This document shows, one piece after another, positions 1 to 8,675 of a stretch of DNA of 55,563 nucleotides. Made by a program: the position numbers and the translations under genes. Source of the DNA: Stenotrophomonas maltophilia (GTDB taxonomy: Bacteria > Pseudomonadota > Gammaproteobacteria > Xanthomonadales > Xanthomonadaceae); the NCBI RefSeq assembly GCF_013464915.1, contig NZ_RAVT01000022.1, positions 24,480 to 80,042 on the forward strand, read 5' to 3'. The notes under the pieces are model-generated. The model was not told the DNA's origin. It saw only the letters and a list, made by a program, of their open reading frames with translations, and did no database searches. The first letter of the stretch is position 1, and every line of letters begins with the position of its first letter.

Positions 1-330
1 GCGGCCGGCACTACCGCCATTCACCACCTGCGACCATCCCGGGTTTGGTAGAGCCGGCCGCTGGCCGGCTGCAGCCGTGCGCGATCCCGGGATTGCCGGC
101 CAGCGGCCGGCACGACCGCCATTCACCACCTGCGACCATCTCGGGTTTGGTAGAGCCGGCCGCTGGCCGGCTGCAGCCGTGTGCGATCCGAGATTGCCGG
201 CCAGCGGCCGGCACTACCGCCATTCACCACCTGCGACCATTCCGGGTTTGGTAGAGCCGGCCGCTGGCCGGCTGCAGCCGTGCGCGATCCCGGGATTGCC
301 GGCCAGCGGCCGGCACTACCATCCTCCGCC
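1..330. repeat. SMAG/REP tandem array (about 3.3 copies of a 101-102 bp unit)
   Basis: GTAG heads occur at about 48, 150 and 251, so the period is 101-102 bp. Each unit holds a GTAGAGCCGGCC...GGCCGGCT palindrome and its inverted partner ending in GGCCGGCACTAC, separated by a short spacer and followed by a conserved tail of about 30 bp. This is the head-to-head pairing known for S. maltophilia GTAG elements, here amplified in tandem. The array runs off the left edge and ends about 75 bp before the AtoE gene. It covers the gene-free stretch 1-406, and I see no coding potential in it. Confidence 0.9.
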
Positions 331-406
331 ACCTACGACCAATAGGTGGCAGACAGCTCGCACCCCACCGCCCAGAATCGGGCCATCGAACCTGGGAGGG
401 TAGGCG

Positions 407-1831
407 ATGGCCTCGACGGCAGCAGTACAGGATGGCTGGATGGCGCGCGCAGCGCTGCGCTCGGCCGCCTGGGCGGAAAAGTGGTTCCCCGATGCGTACG
501 TGTTCGCGGTGCTGGGCGTGGTCATCGTCGCGCTGGCGGCGATGGGCTTCGGCTCGACTCCGCAGGCCACCGCCAGCGCCTTCGGTGACGGCTTCTGGAG
601 CCTGATCCCCTTCACCATGCAGATGGCCTTCGTGGTCATCGGTGGCTACGCCGTGGCGACCGCACCGGTGGTCGCGCGCTTCATCGACTTCCTGGCCCGG
701 GTGCCGCGCACCGGCCGCGGTGCAGTGGTGTACGTGGGCCTGGTCAGCATGCTCGCCTCGCTGCTCAGCTGGGGCTTCTCGCTGGTGTTCGGCGGCCTGC
801 TGGTGCGCGCGCTGGCCCGCCGCACCGAGCTGCGCATGGACTACCGCGCGGCCGGTGCTTCGGCCTATCTGGGGCTGGGCGCGGTGTGGGCGATGGGCCT
901 GAGTTCGTCGGCCGCGCAGCTGCAGGCCAACCCCGCCAGCATGCCGCCGGGGCTGGTCGAGATCACCGGCGTACTGCCGTTCACCGAAACCATTTTCCTG
1001 TGGCAGTCGATCGCGCTGACCGCGGTGCTGATCCTGGTCTCGCTGCTGATCGCCTGGCTGACCGCGCCGGCCGCCGCTAGTGCGCGTACTGCCGAGGATT
1101 TCCCGGGCGCCGCGCAGGCCGAGCCGGAGCCGCTGCAGCGCCGCACGCGCCCGGGCGAGTGGCTGGAATACAGCCCGCTGCTGACCGTGCTGCTTTCGCT
1201 GCTGGCGTTCGGTTGGCTGTTCAACGAGTTCGCCAACAAGCCGGTGGTCACCGCCATCGCCAACCTCAACACCTACAACTTCCTGTTCATTTCGCTGGGC
1301 CTGCTGTTGCACTGGCGCCCGCGCAGCTTCCTCAACGCGGTGGCCAAGGCGGTGCCCAGTACCACCGGCGTGCTGATCCAGTTCCCGCTGTACGGGGGCA
1401 TCGCGATGATCCTCACCCATGCTGCCGGCGGTGATGGGCAGACGCTGGCGCACCGGCTGTCGAGCCTGTTCGTGCACGTGGCCAGCACCGATACCTTCGC
1501 GCTGGTGATGGGTGTTTATTCGGCGGTACTGGGCTTCTTCGTGCCCTCTGGTGGTGGCAAGTGGATCATCGAGGCACCGTACGTGATGCAGGCCGCCAAC
1601 GAACTGAAGGCGCACCTGGGCTGGGCGGTGCAGGTCTACAACGCCGCCGAAGCGCTGCCGAACCTGATCAATCCGTTCTGGATGCTGCCGCTGCTGGGCG
1701 TGCTGGGCCTGAAGGCACGCGACATCGTCGGCTTCACCTTCATCCAGCTGCTGGTGCACATTCCGCTGGTGCTGGGCCTGCTGTGGCTGCTGGGCATGAC
1801 CCTGGCCTATGTGCCACCGGTGATGCCCTGA
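407..1831 (+). CDS. atoE: AtoE-family short-chain fatty acid transporter
   Basis: This 474-residue inner-membrane protein is hydrophobic throughout, with roughly a dozen predicted transmembrane segments. It begins with the aromatic-rich amphipathic stretch ahead of the first helix that is typical of AtoE/TIGR00366 transporters. A Gly-rich loop FVPSGGGKW near residue 380, followed by APYVMQAA, is a family hallmark. Members import short-chain fatty acids such as acetoacetate or butyrate. The start is supported by a GGGAGGG ribosome site 5-11 bases upstream. No acetoacetate-degradation genes flank it, so the real substrate here is inferred only from the family. Confidence 0.85.
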   Translation: MASTAAVQDGWMARAALRSAAWAEKWFPDAYVFAVLGVVIVALAAMGFGSTPQATASAFGDGFWSLIPFTMQMAFVVIGGYAVATAPVVARFIDFLARVPRTGRGAVVYVGLVSMLASLLSWGFSLVFGGLLVRALARRTELRMDYRAAGASAYLGLGAVWAMGLSSSAAQLQANPASMPPGLVEITGVLPFTETIFLWQSIALTAVLILVSLLIAWLTAPAAASARTAEDFPGAAQAEPEPLQRRTRPGEWLEYSPLLTVLLSLLAFGWLFNEFANKPVVTAIANLNTYNFLFISLGLLLHWRPRSFLNAVAKAVPSTTGVLIQFPLYGGIAMILTHAAGGDGQTLAHRLSSLFVHVASTDTFALVMGVYSAVLGFFVPSGGGKWIIEAPYVMQAANELKAHLGWAVQVYNAAEALPNLINPFWMLPLLGVLGLKARDIVGFTFIQLLVHIPLVLGLLWLLGMTLAYVPPVMP

Positions 1832-2105
1832 ATGCAGGGCTGGTTTTCCTGCGCGGGCAGCCAAGCCAGCCACGTTCAGCGCGTGTTTCCACCAGCGGAT
1901 GCCATGAATGCGCGCCTCACTGACCATGGCATGAGCACATGCCGAACCCACATGAATCCTTCAGAGGCTTGTGCCGCAAGGGGCCGGGCGCGTTCATTCA
2001 CAGCCGTACACACGAATGTAGCCGCCTACCCACGCGTGATTAACCAATTGCTGCAGACGATGTCCGCGTCCACCGCATTCCGCGAGTGGCTTTCGGAGAA
2101 CGGAC

Positions 2106-2264
2106 ATGGCACAGCAGAACCAGAACCCGAACCAGAAGCAGCCGGGCCAGCAGAACCAGCAGGATCAGCAGCAGGGACGCCGTGACCAGCAGCAGCAACA
2201 GCAGCAGGACCAGCAGCGCAAGGAACGCAACCAGCAGCAGGGCGGCCACGACGAAGAAGAATGA
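2106..2264 (+). CDS. 52-residue Gln-rich, highly charged small protein
   Basis: The start ATG follows a GGAGAA site by about 7 bases, and the frame ends in TGA just before a strong intrinsic terminator. The product is 52 residues: nearly half Gln, with Asn, Arg, Asp and Lys, and an acidic end DEEE. It has no signal peptide, cysteine or hydrophobic core, so it should be soluble and probably disordered. Codons are almost all CAG, as expected in this genome. It looks like an independent transcript: the upstream gene stops about 275 bases earlier and the next gene is convergent. Function unknown. Gene-like features are the ribosome site, the terminator and the clean frame. Confidence 0.7.
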   Translation: MAQQNQNPNQKQPGQQNQQDQQQGRRDQQQQQQQDQQRKERNQQQGGHDEEE

Positions 2265-2290
2265 TCCCGCCGCACGCGCGGTGTGACCGG

Positions 2291-2313
2291 TGAAGCCCCG
2301 CCTTGTGCGGGGC
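2291..2313. terminator. Intrinsic terminator, usable from both sides
   Basis: A 9-bp perfect stem AAGCCCCGC / GCGGGGCTT with a 5-base loop is followed by CTCTTATT on the plus strand. It lies between the Gln-rich gene and the convergent YiiX-like gene and could end both transcripts. Confidence 0.8.
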
Positions 2314-2318
2314 TTCTC

Positions 2319-2945
2319 TTATTGCAGCACGCCGATGCGCTGCAGTACCGGTGCCGACGACATGTCGTTGGGATTGGTGCCAGGCTGGTCCTGCGGCACG
2401 TCCATGCCCATCCCACGGTACAGGTCTACCCAGTGCTGGGCGATCTCTCCAGTCTGTGGGTTGCGGAAGTTCATCGGCTGCAGTGCGAACACGTGATGCG
2501 CGCGGAACGCGCGTTCGATGAAGTCCGAGCAGTAGTAGCTGTCCTCGTTCAACACATACGACGTGTTGTACGGCTTGCCCAGCATCGTGCGCGCGGTGGC
2601 GACCGCATCCTTGATCGCATCCTGCTGCGGCGCGCGCAGGCGATAGACCACGACCTGCCGCTGCTTGGCACGCGCGTCCTGGCGGAACTCGGCCAGCGAC
2701 TGCCGGCGCGATCCCTTCTCGTCCGCGTGCAGCACCTCCCAGCCCTTCGGCGCCGAGGCCACCAGGGCCACGTGATCGAAGCTGGTCGCCCCCTGCCTGC
2801 CGGTGGCATCGTCGATGGCCGCGCTCAGGCCGCTGCGGCCGGCGGTGACGAACAGCAGATCGCCTTCGTGGACATCGACGGCCAACGCCACGGCAGGCCA
2901 CAGCGCGGGCAGCAGCAGGCCGATCAGGAGCAGGACACGATGCAT
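2319..2945 (-). CDS. YiiX/YebB-type permuted papain-like (NlpC/P60 superfamily) enzyme, exported
   Basis: The start chosen gives 208 residues, beginning with a clear signal peptide (MHRVLLLIGLLLPALWPAVALA). Longer upstream starts would bury that signal. After it come VHEGDLLFV and SFDHVALV, which carry the conserved His of the circularly permuted papain-like fold, and later YYCSDFIERAF with the probable nucleophilic Cys. Members of this group (YiiX, YaeF, family C92) are predicted periplasmic amidases or peptidases. The exact substrate is unknown. The gene stands alone, converging on the Gln-rich gene and divergent from the following lipoprotein gene. Confidence 0.75.
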   Translation of the reverse strand: MHRVLLLIGLLLPALWPAVALAVDVHEGDLLFVTAGRSGLSAAIDDATGRQGATSFDHVALVASAPKGWEVLHADEKGSRRQSLAEFRQDARAKQRQVVVYRLRAPQQDAIKDAVATARTMLGKPYNTSYVLNEDSYYCSDFIERAFRAHHVFALQPMNFRNPQTGEIAQHWVDLYRGMGMDVPQDQPGTNPNDMSSAPVLQRIGVLQ

Positions 2946-3027
2946 GGACAGTCTCGGACAGGCGGAATGCCGGAATTGTAGGATGAGCAGTAGCATGGAG
3001 CGACCGGACCGGATTCAGGATGAGCCC

Positions 3028-3540
3028 ATGTTTCGTTACCGTTCTGCCGCACTGCTGATGCTCGCCAGTGGCGTGGTGCTGGTTGCCTGCACGCCAGCGC
3101 CGCAGGCACCGCGGACAGCGGCCGAGGCCGCGCCTGCTCCGGCCGCGCCGGCGACCACCGCCGCCGAGCCCACGCCTGTGGCTGCACCCAGTGAATGCCC
3201 CTACCCGGAGTTCGATGTCTTCCTGAAGCACTTCGGCAACGAGATCACGCTGCAGGAAAAGGCCACCGCCGACCCACTGCTGGACAGCTACATCGATGCC
3301 GAGGCCGAGCCGGAACCGCGCAAGGTGGAAAGCCGGCTGGCGCTGACCGACGTCGAGTGGCCGGTGATGCCCGATCCCGCTGCCTTGGCCGGTCAGGGGC
3401 GCGAGTTGCAGGTCAGCACGCTGGCCGATGGACAGCGCCAGGTGCAGATCCGCAGGCCGGACAGCAGCGACCAGCAGACCTACACCTTCGCGCAGGCGCC
3501 GTGCTGGATGCTGGTCAAGCGCGAGGATGAGTCGATCTGA
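3028..3540 (+). CDS. Ala/Pro-rich lipoprotein of unknown function
   Basis: This 170-residue protein has a lipoprotein signal: MFRYRSAALLMLASG followed by the lipobox LVAC with Cys near residue 23. An Ala/Pro/Thr-rich linker of about 35 residues follows, then a compact C-terminal domain with two cysteines (SECPYPEFDVFLKHFG and APCWMLVKR). The residue after the lipid Cys is Thr, not Asp, which would favour outer-membrane sorting. I chose the ATG at 3028 because AGGA lies 8-11 bases upstream and the signal begins there. The FDVFLKHF...Q...P segment resembles small uncharacterised secreted domains. I cannot name a function. Confidence 0.75.
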   Translation: MFRYRSAALLMLASGVVLVACTPAPQAPRTAAEAAPAPAAPATTAAEPTPVAAPSECPYPEFDVFLKHFGNEITLQEKATADPLLDSYIDAEAEPEPRKVESRLALTDVEWPVMPDPAALAGQGRELQVSTLADGQRQVQIRRPDSSDQQTYTFAQAPCWMLVKREDESI

Positions 3541-3613
3541 GGCCTGACTCGGCACAGGCGGGCCGGGCGGCTTGCTGCTAGGCTCGAAGCCTGGTGCAGG
3601 CAGGGAGACGCCG

Positions 3614-5452
3614 ATGCAGGCTCGCAGGATGCACATCATCACCGCCGCCATTGTCGCCGTGCTGGCGATGGTCGCCGTCAGCGGCGTCCAGGCGCAGTCG
3701 GTGCATGCCGATGACCGCGCCTATTTCGCCAGCGCGGCCGCCGAACAGGCCGCGCGTGTCACGCTGGACAGGCAGCTGGAGACACTGCTGCACGCTGCAG
3801 GCATCGCACCCGAGGAACGCTTCCGGCAGGCCGAGATACTGGAGGCGCAATGCCTGCGCCATCACGGCTACCTGCACCTGCAGGCCGCCCGCAACGCGCG
3901 TGATCATCGTCCGGCGCAGGCGCTGGATCAGGTGATGGGGCTGTGCAGCCGCATCGCCAGCAACGGTCGTGCTGCGCTGCGCGAGGCGCCCGCAGATGCG
4001 GCGTGGACAGCACCGTATGCCTTCCTGCGCGTACGTGCGTTGAAGGAAGCCGCCGCTCCGGCCAACGCTGAACTGGACAAAGCCGTGGAGGCACTGGCCG
4101 ATCCGGCGCTGGACAGCTTCGCGCGCCTGCGTGGGCAGATCCTGCGCAGCGCCGTGTACCCGCAGATCGAGCACGGCGGTCGGCACTGGGACACGGGGCG
4201 CGACAGGCAGGCACTGGCCCGGCAGCCTGACCGCGCCTTGCGCGAGGCCGGCTGGAAGGGCTACTGGCAGGGCCTGCACTCGCGCCGCGAGCCGATGGCG
4301 TCGGTGCTGCTGGGGCTGGTGCAGGTGAATGATGCCGCCGCACGCCTGCAGGGCGATGGCTCGGCGCCTGAACATGGCTACCAGCGCATGGGGCTGGATA
4401 CAGCGGCAGTGGATGCGACGCTGCAGGCGATCGAACGCCATGCAGGGGATCGTCGCGCCTACCAGGACATGCTGCTGCGCCGCGCTGCGCGCTCCGGCAT
4501 CGATGCGCCGCAGCTTTGGGACACCACGCTGCCCGATGCCGGCTACACGCCGCCGGTACTGACGCTGGCGCAGCTGCGCGACAATGCCGCCGATGCCATG
4601 CAGCACCTGGGCCCGGCGTATGTCGCCGAGCTGCGCGCGCTGCTCGATCCGGCCAACCAGCGTATGGATCTGGCCACCGAACGCGGTGACCGCAGCCAGG
4701 ATGCGTTCCCGGTGAGCGCTCCCGGTGTGCCGGCAATGCTGTTCGTTGGTGTGCGCAGCGGGGATCTGGAAAGCGATGTCGAGATCGCGCACGAAGCCGG
4801 TCATGCCCTGCACGGCGAGTGGATGCAGCGCGGCCATGCGTCGCCGCTGCAGCGCAATGGCAGCCCGTGGCTGACCGAGGCGTTCGCGATCTACAACGAG
4901 CTGCGCTTCCGCGACCAGCTGTACCAGCAGGCACAGGACCCGCGTGCCAAGGCCTATTACCTGAAGTCGCTGCTGGACGACATGGTGCTGCAGCTGTTCA
5001 CCTCTTCCGAGGAGGCGCAGCTGGAGCAGTCGATCTACCGGGGCGTTGCCGCCGGCACGTTGGGCACCGCCGACGACCTGGACGCGCTGACCGGCCAGGT
5101 GCTGGCGCGTTTCGGCCAGCAACCGGAGCGCTACCCGCAGCTGCGCAACAGCTGGATCAGCAAGCGCCTGATGTATGAAGACCCGAACTATCTGGTGAAT
5201 TATCTCTATGCGGGGCTGCTGGCGGTGCAGCTGTACGTGCAGGACCAGCGCGACCCGGAAGGGTTCCGTGAGCGCTATCTTGCCGTGCTTGGCGAGGGCT
5301 TCGACCGCGCACCGGACGAACAGGTGGCGCAGCTGCTGGGGCACACGCCCGACTGGACGGCCCTGGTGGATGCCGATCTGCAGGTGTTCAACCAGGCGGT
5401 CGCGCAGTTGCAGGTGCTGCATGCGCGGATCGAGGCGGGGCAGGGCACATGA
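3614..5452 (+). CDS. Exported M3-family (oligoendopeptidase F-like) zinc metallopeptidase
   Basis: The 612-residue product begins with a signal peptide ending ...SGVQAQS, so it acts in the periplasm or outside, unlike classical cytoplasmic M3 enzymes. The zinc site HEAGH is at about residues 393-397, with the third ligand in WLTEAFAIYNE near residue 422. M3 members usually have a bulkier residue at the third motif position; Ala is unusual but tolerated. The helical N-terminal half matches the domain that closes the M3 channel. The ribosome site AGGGAGA precedes the ATG at 3614, and the frame's earlier ATG would destroy the signal. Its stop overlaps the next gene's start by 4 bases (ATGA), implying co-translation. 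Confidence 0.8.
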   Translation: MQARRMHIITAAIVAVLAMVAVSGVQAQSVHADDRAYFASAAAEQAARVTLDRQLETLLHAAGIAPEERFRQAEILEAQCLRHHGYLHLQAARNARDHRPAQALDQVMGLCSRIASNGRAALREAPADAAWTAPYAFLRVRALKEAAAPANAELDKAVEALADPALDSFARLRGQILRSAVYPQIEHGGRHWDTGRDRQALARQPDRALREAGWKGYWQGLHSRREPMASVLLGLVQVNDAAARLQGDGSAPEHGYQRMGLDTAAVDATLQAIERHAGDRRAYQDMLLRRAARSGIDAPQLWDTTLPDAGYTPPVLTLAQLRDNAADAMQHLGPAYVAELRALLDPANQRMDLATERGDRSQDAFPVSAPGVPAMLFVGVRSGDLESDVEIAHEAGHALHGEWMQRGHASPLQRNGSPWLTEAFAIYNELRFRDQLYQQAQDPRAKAYYLKSLLDDMVLQLFTSSEEAQLEQSIYRGVAAGTLGTADDLDALTGQVLARFGQQPERYPQLRNSWISKRLMYEDPNYLVNYLYAGLLAVQLYVQDQRDPEGFRERYLAVLGEGFDRAPDEQVAQLLGHTPDWTALVDADLQVFNQAVAQLQVLHARIEAGQGT

Positions 5453-6855
5453 GGATGCCGCGCAGGGTGATGCGCACATGGGCCATGGCCTGGCTGCTGG
5501 TGTCGCTGTGCCTGTTGCCGAGGATGGTGATGGCCGCAGCCGCAGTACCCGCACTGGATGATCCGGTGGTGGATACCGCCAATGCACTGTCGGCGGATAC
5601 CCGCGACATACTGCGCACGCAGGCACTTCAGTTGCAGGCGCGCACCGGCGCGCAGCTGCAGGTGCTGGTGGTCGACCATGTTGGCGACGAGGGCATCGAG
5701 GCCTACGCCCAGCGGGTGTTCGACCAGTGGCAGCTGGGCCGCGAAGGCGTTGACGATGGCGTGTTGCTGCTTGTGGCCGTGCAGGACCGCCGCGTGCGCA
5801 TCCAGACCGGTTACGGCCTGGAGGGCGCGATTCCCGATGCCTATGCCGCCCGCATCATCGACAAGGCGATCGTGCCACGTTTCCGCGATGGCGACCTTGA
5901 TCAGGGCCTGCTGGATGGAACGAAGATCGTGGTCGCGCTGATCAATGGCGAGGATCTGCCGGCATGGGAAGAGCCATCGATGCGCAACGTGCTGCCGGCC
6001 GATTGGCGCAGCGCGGACTCGGTGGTTGCACTGACGCTGCTGGCCGGCTTCCTTGCGGGCCTGTGGCGCTCGCCGCCCTCGCGGCCGGCGACCAGGACGC
6101 CGGACGACTTCGCACGCAGGCATCGCGAGCGCCGGCGTGGAGCGCCGCGCGAGGTCACCACGCCGCAGGCGCGCCCGAAGCGATTGCCGGCCTGGGCCCG
6201 CCCGCTGCTGGTGACGGCTGTGGTGGCCGCGGGCCTGCTGGCGACGGCCATGTGGGCGCCACGCCAGGCACTGGCAGCGCTCTGCATCGTGTTGGCGTTG
6301 TGCGTGCCGGTGGCGAGCCTGCTCGGCTGGTGCTGGCGCCGCAGCCGAGGTGTGCGCGTGGTGCTGCTGGGCATGCTCGCGGCCAGTTCGGGGTTCTTCG
6401 TGGTGATGGTGCTGCGTGGCCAGCTACCGCCCAGTCTGGCCCTGCACACGTTGCTGGACCTGGCGGTGGGTATCGTGGCCATGCTGGTGTTCTTCCTCCT
6501 ACAGGCGTCTCGCGCGCGCTGGCACAAGGACCGCAGCAGCTTCGGGGTGAGGTTCTCCGTGCTGTTGCTGCTGACCGCGGGCTACGCGATCTTCGCACTG
6601 CTGGCCATTGATCGGGCCGACCCGGTTGCGCGCCTTGCGGCGACGATCGGGTGGAGTGCCGGCACGTTGGTGCTGTACTTCGCCTGGATCTTCACCATGC
6701 TGCCAGGTGAGAAGGCACGCGGCAGCCGCAGTTCATCCGGTGGCCACCGCAGCGCGTCCAGCACCTCGTCGTCGAGTTCATCCTCGAGCAGTTCCAGCAG
6801 CTGGTCCGGGGGCGGTGGCCGCAGCGGCGGAGGCGGTGCATCGGGCAGCTGGTAG
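5449..6855 (+). CDS. TPM-domain (YgcG-type) membrane protein with Ser/Gly-rich tail
   Basis: The 468-residue product has a signal peptide, then a TPM domain at about residues 35-160. Typical TPM features are the VVDTANALS start, TGAQLQVLVVD, DDGVLLLVAVQDRRVRIQTGYGLEGAIPDA and a C-terminal helix. Five or six transmembrane helices follow (about 190-430), then a low-complexity cytoplasmic tail of nearly pure Ser and Gly ending GASGSW. YgcG-family proteins typically end in a similar Gly-rich tail. TPM domains are linked to membrane-protein quality control and repair. Overlap with the M3 peptidase suggests the two work together in envelope protein turnover, which is inference. Confidence 0.8.
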   Translation: MRMPRRVMRTWAMAWLLVSLCLLPRMVMAAAAVPALDDPVVDTANALSADTRDILRTQALQLQARTGAQLQVLVVDHVGDEGIEAYAQRVFDQWQLGREGVDDGVLLLVAVQDRRVRIQTGYGLEGAIPDAYAARIIDKAIVPRFRDGDLDQGLLDGTKIVVALINGEDLPAWEEPSMRNVLPADWRSADSVVALTLLAGFLAGLWRSPPSRPATRTPDDFARRHRERRRGAPREVTTPQARPKRLPAWARPLLVTAVVAAGLLATAMWAPRQALAALCIVLALCVPVASLLGWCWRRSRGVRVVLLGMLAASSGFFVVMVLRGQLPPSLALHTLLDLAVGIVAMLVFFLLQASRARWHKDRSSFGVRFSVLLLLTAGYAIFALLAIDRADPVARLAATIGWSAGTLVLYFAWIFTMLPGEKARGSRSSSGGHRSASSTSSSSSSSSSSSSWSGGGGRSGGGGASGSW

Positions 6856-6856
6856 T

Positions 6857-7528
6857 TCAGACTGCCTGTACCCGCCAGCCGAGCCCAACGTCCTCCACAA
6901 CACCCGGGCCGGCTACGTCGCCGACCTGCACCTGCAGTCCCTGCGCATTGGGCAGGTCCTTCTGCTCGGGGAACCAGCGTCGATCCGCCGCCACCACGAT
7001 CAGCAGGCCTTCGTCGTCGCCCATCGGCGCGAACTGCGGCGAAGGCGGGCTGATCGGCTGCAGGCCGAACCTTTGGGTGGACTGTTCGCGCACCGCGTCG
7101 ACATCGTGGCTGGGCAGGCCGACTTCGCTCAGGCAGGCCAGCTCGCTGCCATGGAACACGCCTTCGCGCGCGCTGGCCGGCAAGCGGCGACGACCGATCA
7201 GTTCCAGGATCAGGCCATCGGGGCCGGTGAAGTACACCGACTGCGACTGCCAGCTGCTTTCCAGCGCGAAGTAGTCCAGCCCGGCAGGATTACGCTGCAA
7301 CGGTGTACGTTCGCGCAACCAGGTCATCGCCTCGTCGAAGCGGTTGTCCGGCACGTTGAACGCCAGGTGCACACCACCGACCGGACGCCCTTCAGCGGGC
7401 CGCAGTTCGATCGTGCTCCAGCCGACGTGCACATGGTTGCCGACCACGCGTTGCTGCAGCACATCGTGGAAGTATGCGGCGACGGCACTGACATCGGACA
7501 CCGGCAGGGTGAGGTGCAGCAGGCGCAT
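6857..7528 (-). CDS. VOC (glyoxalase/dioxygenase superfamily) protein
   Basis: The 223 residues contain two vicinal-oxygen-chelate half-domains. The first opens with LLHLTLPVSDVSAVAAYF and VGGVHLAFNVPD, and ends SQSVYFTGPDGLILELIGR, the usual metal-ligand Glu region. The second half (about 125-223) is more degenerate. A GGAGGAACG ribosome site precedes the ATG. Candidate ligands are His5 or His-75-region and the Glu of LILELI. The stop lies one base from the stop of the convergent TPM gene, so the two transcripts overlap. The substrate cannot be told from sequence. Confidence 0.75.
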   Translation of the reverse strand: MRLLHLTLPVSDVSAVAAYFHDVLQQRVVGNHVHVGWSTIELRPAEGRPVGGVHLAFNVPDNRFDEAMTWLRERTPLQRNPAGLDYFALESSWQSQSVYFTGPDGLILELIGRRRLPASAREGVFHGSELACLSEVGLPSHDVDAVREQSTQRFGLQPISPPSPQFAPMGDDEGLLIVVAADRRWFPEQKDLPNAQGLQVQVGDVAGPGVVEDVGLGWRVQAV

Positions 7529-7582
7529 GATCGTTCCTCCGTGGACGCGGCCACTGTAGCGCCGGGCCGTGCCCGGCGGCCA

Positions 7583-8662
7583 CTAGCGCAATGCGTCTGC
7601 GAAGAACCGCATTGCTGCATCCACCGCTTCCCGGTGGGTTTCTGCCCTGGGGATCGACGTGTTGCATAGCTCGGGCAGCCTCTGCACGCCGGCAGCGGTA
7701 CAGGCTGCCAGGAAGTCGTAGTGACCCACGTCCGGCAGGCGTTGCAGCGTTGCGTGCGGAATCAGTGCCTGTGCAGCCTCGCCATTGCTCTGCGGTGGCG
7801 CAACCGTATCAGCCTCGCCCAGCATCATCGACACCGGCTGCCTCAGCGAGGACAGCTGTTCCGGCGCAAATGCCTGCACGATTGCTGGCGCCAGCAGGAA
7901 TACCGCGCGCACGCCGGGGATCGCGCGCGAGTCGTTGGCGTGGGAGATCCAGGGGGAAAGCGCGGGTGAGCTCGCAGCGGCAACACGCGCCTCCATCGTG
8001 TGCGTGGCGGTTTCCTGTTGTGGCCGGCAGACGCCGTCATCGGGGTGCGCGGTACAGAAGGCCAGCAGCCGCTGCAGGTTGGGCCGCGCTCCGGCGGCCA
8101 GCAGTGCGGTGTAACCACCGGCCGAGAAGCCGACCACGCCCAGCCGTGCAGGATCGACGTGCGGGCCCAGCATCGGATCGGCCTGCACGGCGGCCAGCGC
8201 AGCGCGCAGGTCATCCGCGCGCAGCCAGCTCAGCATGCTGCCGGGCAAGGTCATTTCGTCGGCACCATTGTTGCCGGGATGATCGACCGCGATCACCAGA
8301 TAACCGTCCCGCGCCAGCGCCGTGCCCAACCAGCCCATCATGCGTGCACTGCCGCCGTTGCCGTGCGACAGCAGCAATACCGGCAGGCGAGCGCCCGCGA
8401 GCGGCGCATCCAACGCCGAACGACCGACATCGAACAGGGGCGCCCCAGGCGGACCGATGGCCAGCGCGACTTCGCTGCTGTCGGCCGGCGCCGGATACCA
8501 CACCGTGTAGCGCAGGGTGTCGCGGTGCTGTGCATCGCGCACGGAGGCACTGGCCACCGTCGTAGTGCCATGGCGCTCGCCGGCAGTCCAGGCGCCATCT
8601 GCGTGGGCGGAGAGCGCTGATGCCATCAGCAGCAGCCCGACGACCGCGGTGTTCATGCGCAT
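7583..8662 (-). CDS. Exported alpha/beta hydrolase (dienelactone hydrolase/PAF-AH-like)
   Basis: The 359-residue protein has a signal peptide (MRMNTAVVGLLLMASALSAHA). It contains LPVLLLSHGNGG as oxyanion-hole region, DPARLGVVGFSAGGYTAL as nucleophile elbow (Ser in GFSAGG), a late Asp in SMMLGEADTVAPP and a His in PDVGHYDFL as the remaining triad members. The domain order fits predicted esterases of the dienelactone hydrolase type. Two ATGs lie upstream; I prefer 8662 because GGAG stands 6 bases before it, while 8674 immediately follows the AraC stop. One base separates the AraC gene from the first possible start, so the two form an operon. Confidence 0.8.
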   Translation of the reverse strand: MRMNTAVVGLLLMASALSAHADGAWTAGERHGTTTVASASVRDAQHRDTLRYTVWYPAPADSSEVALAIGPPGAPLFDVGRSALDAPLAGARLPVLLLSHGNGGSARMMGWLGTALARDGYLVIAVDHPGNNGADEMTLPGSMLSWLRADDLRAALAAVQADPMLGPHVDPARLGVVGFSAGGYTALLAAGARPNLQRLLAFCTAHPDDGVCRPQQETATHTMEARVAAASSPALSPWISHANDSRAIPGVRAVFLLAPAIVQAFAPEQLSSLRQPVSMMLGEADTVAPPQSNGEAAQALIPHATLQRLPDVGHYDFLAACTAAGVQRLPELCNTSIPRAETHREAVDAAMRFFADALR

Positions 8663-8675
8663 CTTCAACTCCATG

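Noticed and set aside
1-330. The repeat array as a CRISPR
   Set aside because: Units are adjacent and contain inverted SMAG pairs with the same spacer; there are no unique spacers or cas genes.
224-1951. A 575-residue minus-strand frame over the AtoE-type transporter
   Set aside because: Antisense shadow of a clear membrane protein gene; it runs into repeats and has no recognisable protein features.
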